NCBI GenBank assembly: GCA_964591605.1
Contig: CAZQEN010000445.1
Coordinates: 1-5,330 of the forward strand
Length of the DNA: 5,330 nt
Direction: 5' to 3'
Source: CAYLLT01 sp964591605
GTDB lineage: Bacteria; Planctomycetota; Phycisphaerae; UBA1845; PWPN01
Part shown: piece by piece, positions 4,881-5,330 of the stretch
Numbering within the stretch: the first letter of the stretch is position 1
Layout: each line of letters starts with the position of its first letter
Program-made: the position numbers and the translations under genes
The notes under the pieces: generated by a model
Seen by the model: only the letters and a program-made list of their open reading frames with translations
The model's database searches: none
Told to the model about the DNA's origin: nothing

Positions 4881-4886
4881 CGGCGG
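4858..4886. repeat. Three 10-bp CATCTGNGTN units
   Basis: CATCAGTGTC, CATCTGCGTG and CATCGGCGG follow one another at 10-bp spacing. Read on the minus strand, they form the 5' edge of the GxxExxY relic and encode its first residues (MHADGH), so the repeat and the gene start are one piece of sequence. Confidence 0.6.
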
Positions 4887-5121
4887 CAAAAGCCTTGTCA
4901 GAAGAACAAGAAGTTGCGCGTTTGCAGTGCAGGGGAGTCGCCGTGGCGAACTGGGTGCGCAGGCAGACACCATTGGCCTGCCAGCGGGCGCCGCGTGGTG
5001 TCAACCAGAGGAGGAGAATCCTGGCACATGCCCCAGCGAAAGCGGGGTTGACATGGGTTTGGTCGAGAATGCACCGCAGCGCTGCATGGTTGACTGCCGC
5101 CGAGGTCGCGGAGCACAGAGC

Positions 5122-5136
5122 GCGGGCGGGGCCCGC
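5122..5136. repeat. Perfect GC hairpin
   Basis: GCGGGC (5122-5127) pairs with GCCCGC (5131-5136) across a GGG loop. It lies just before the GGATTTGAGATCTGAG repeat and has no following T-run. Its function is unknown. Confidence 0.5.
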
Positions 5137-5140
5137 AACC

Positions 5141-5220
5141 GGATTTGAGATCTGAGATGTGCAAAAGCCCGTGGATTGGCCTCAGATCGCATCCGTCCTG
5201 TCGACCCCGTCTCTCAGATC
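5141..5220. repeat. GATCTGAG repeat cluster with 32-bp spacing
   Basis: GATCTGAG at 5149-5156 is followed by its inverse, CTCAGATC, at 5181-5188 and 5213-5220; the three sites start exactly 32 bases apart. The first belongs to a degraded copy of the GAGATTT repeat seen at 4563-4577. Confidence 0.55.
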
Positions 5221-5247
5221 GAGACGCTGGCGCTGAGATACCGTTTT

Positions 5248-5274
5248 CTCTGTACTCTCGGGGGCCTCTGTGGC
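5248..5274 (+). repeat. Degraded CTCTGTG-type repeat
   Basis: CTCTGTACTC (5248-5257) and CTCTGTGGC (5266-5274), with TCGGGGGC between, look like decayed 8-10-bp units of the CTCTGTG family often seen in the same genomes as the ATCTGCG words. Confidence 0.4.
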
Positions 5275-5287
5275 GGGCTTTTGTATG

Positions 5288-5315
5288 CCGCTGGAGGGGA
5301 TGCCCCCTGGAGCGG
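5288..5315. repeat. Hairpin at the window end
   Basis: CCGCTGGAGGGG (5288-5299) pairs with CCCCTGGAGCGG (5304-5315) at 10 of 12 positions; the two unpaired positions form a GG/GG internal loop, and the terminal loop is ATGC. No T-run follows within the window. Confidence 0.55.
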
Positions 5316-5330
5316 CGGCGCTGTCGGGGA

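Larger units (their letters stand above)
4311..5330. other. Gene-poor, repeat-rich region
   Basis: No frame here has a convincing start, Shine-Dalgarno and protein-like composition on either strand. Instead there are GC-rich hairpins (4454-4486, 5122-5136, 5288-5315), short-period repeats of several families (4521-4560, 4563-4599, 4673-4740, 4858-4886, 5141-5220, 5248-5274) and a minus-strand gene relic (about 4741-4880). For 4311-4450 and 4890-5120 I see nothing that I can name. Confidence 0.6.

Noticed and set aside
4588..5148. 186-codon + strand frame through the repeat region
   Set aside because: It runs straight through the 9-bp hairpin and the minus-strand GxxExxY relic, is rich in Arg/Gly/Ser without motifs, and has no convincing start.

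Overview
The window looks like an accessory, toxin-rich stretch of a high-GC bacterial chromosome, most likely a planctomycete (Phycisphaerae-like). That assignment is inference. It rests on the wording of the RHS core (GLDLSG...HGAGGIGGLLA, GYRYY, RDPLGE), a DUF1573-like plus TlpA-like secreted protein, and dense short-period intergenic repeats of the ATCTGCG / GAGATTT / CTCTGCG type. No rRNA, tRNA, CRISPR array or transposase gene was found.

Left half (1-3193), all on the + strand: a secreted thioredoxin-fold protein with a CGHC site (8-1198) joins by an ATGA stop/start overlap to a short RHS-core protein (1195-2790). The RHS protein has lost, or never had, the long N-terminal shell and keeps only the last YD repeats and the core. 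After the core boundary (DPAG) comes a 179-residue variable tip with 19 cysteines and one hydrophobic helix, probably a toxin domain. A 127-aa SseB C-terminal-like protein (2810-3193) starts 19 bp downstream and is the natural candidate for the cognate immunity protein. GC content and codon choice drop abruptly inside the RHS core at about 2085, so the tip and the small gene look like a unit swapped in by recombination.

Middle (3194-4310): a second, collapsed copy of the same kind of module. A 58-aa exported small ORF (3318-3494) overlaps by ATGA a truncated duplicate of the thioredoxin gene's start (82 bp, 76 identical, offset exactly 3483 bp). The frame beside it carries a CxxCYxxC cysteine motif like the start of the intact tip, and runs to an ATGA just before a 166- to 185-aa helical protein of unknown family (3810 or 3753 to 4310), plausibly an orphan immunity gene. 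A near-exact 24-bp repeat, 53 bp apart, marks this junction.

Right fifth (4311-5330): no intact gene. It holds several families of short-period tandem repeats, a large imperfect hairpin made of 9-bp units, several GC-rich hairpins, and a minus-strand relic of a GxxExxY (PD-(D/E)XK-like) gene embedded in the repeats.

Taken together, the window reads as part of a tandem array of RHS tip/immunity modules, each introduced by a small exported ORF and a thioredoxin-like gene, one intact and one decayed, bordered by a repeat-rich gene graveyard.
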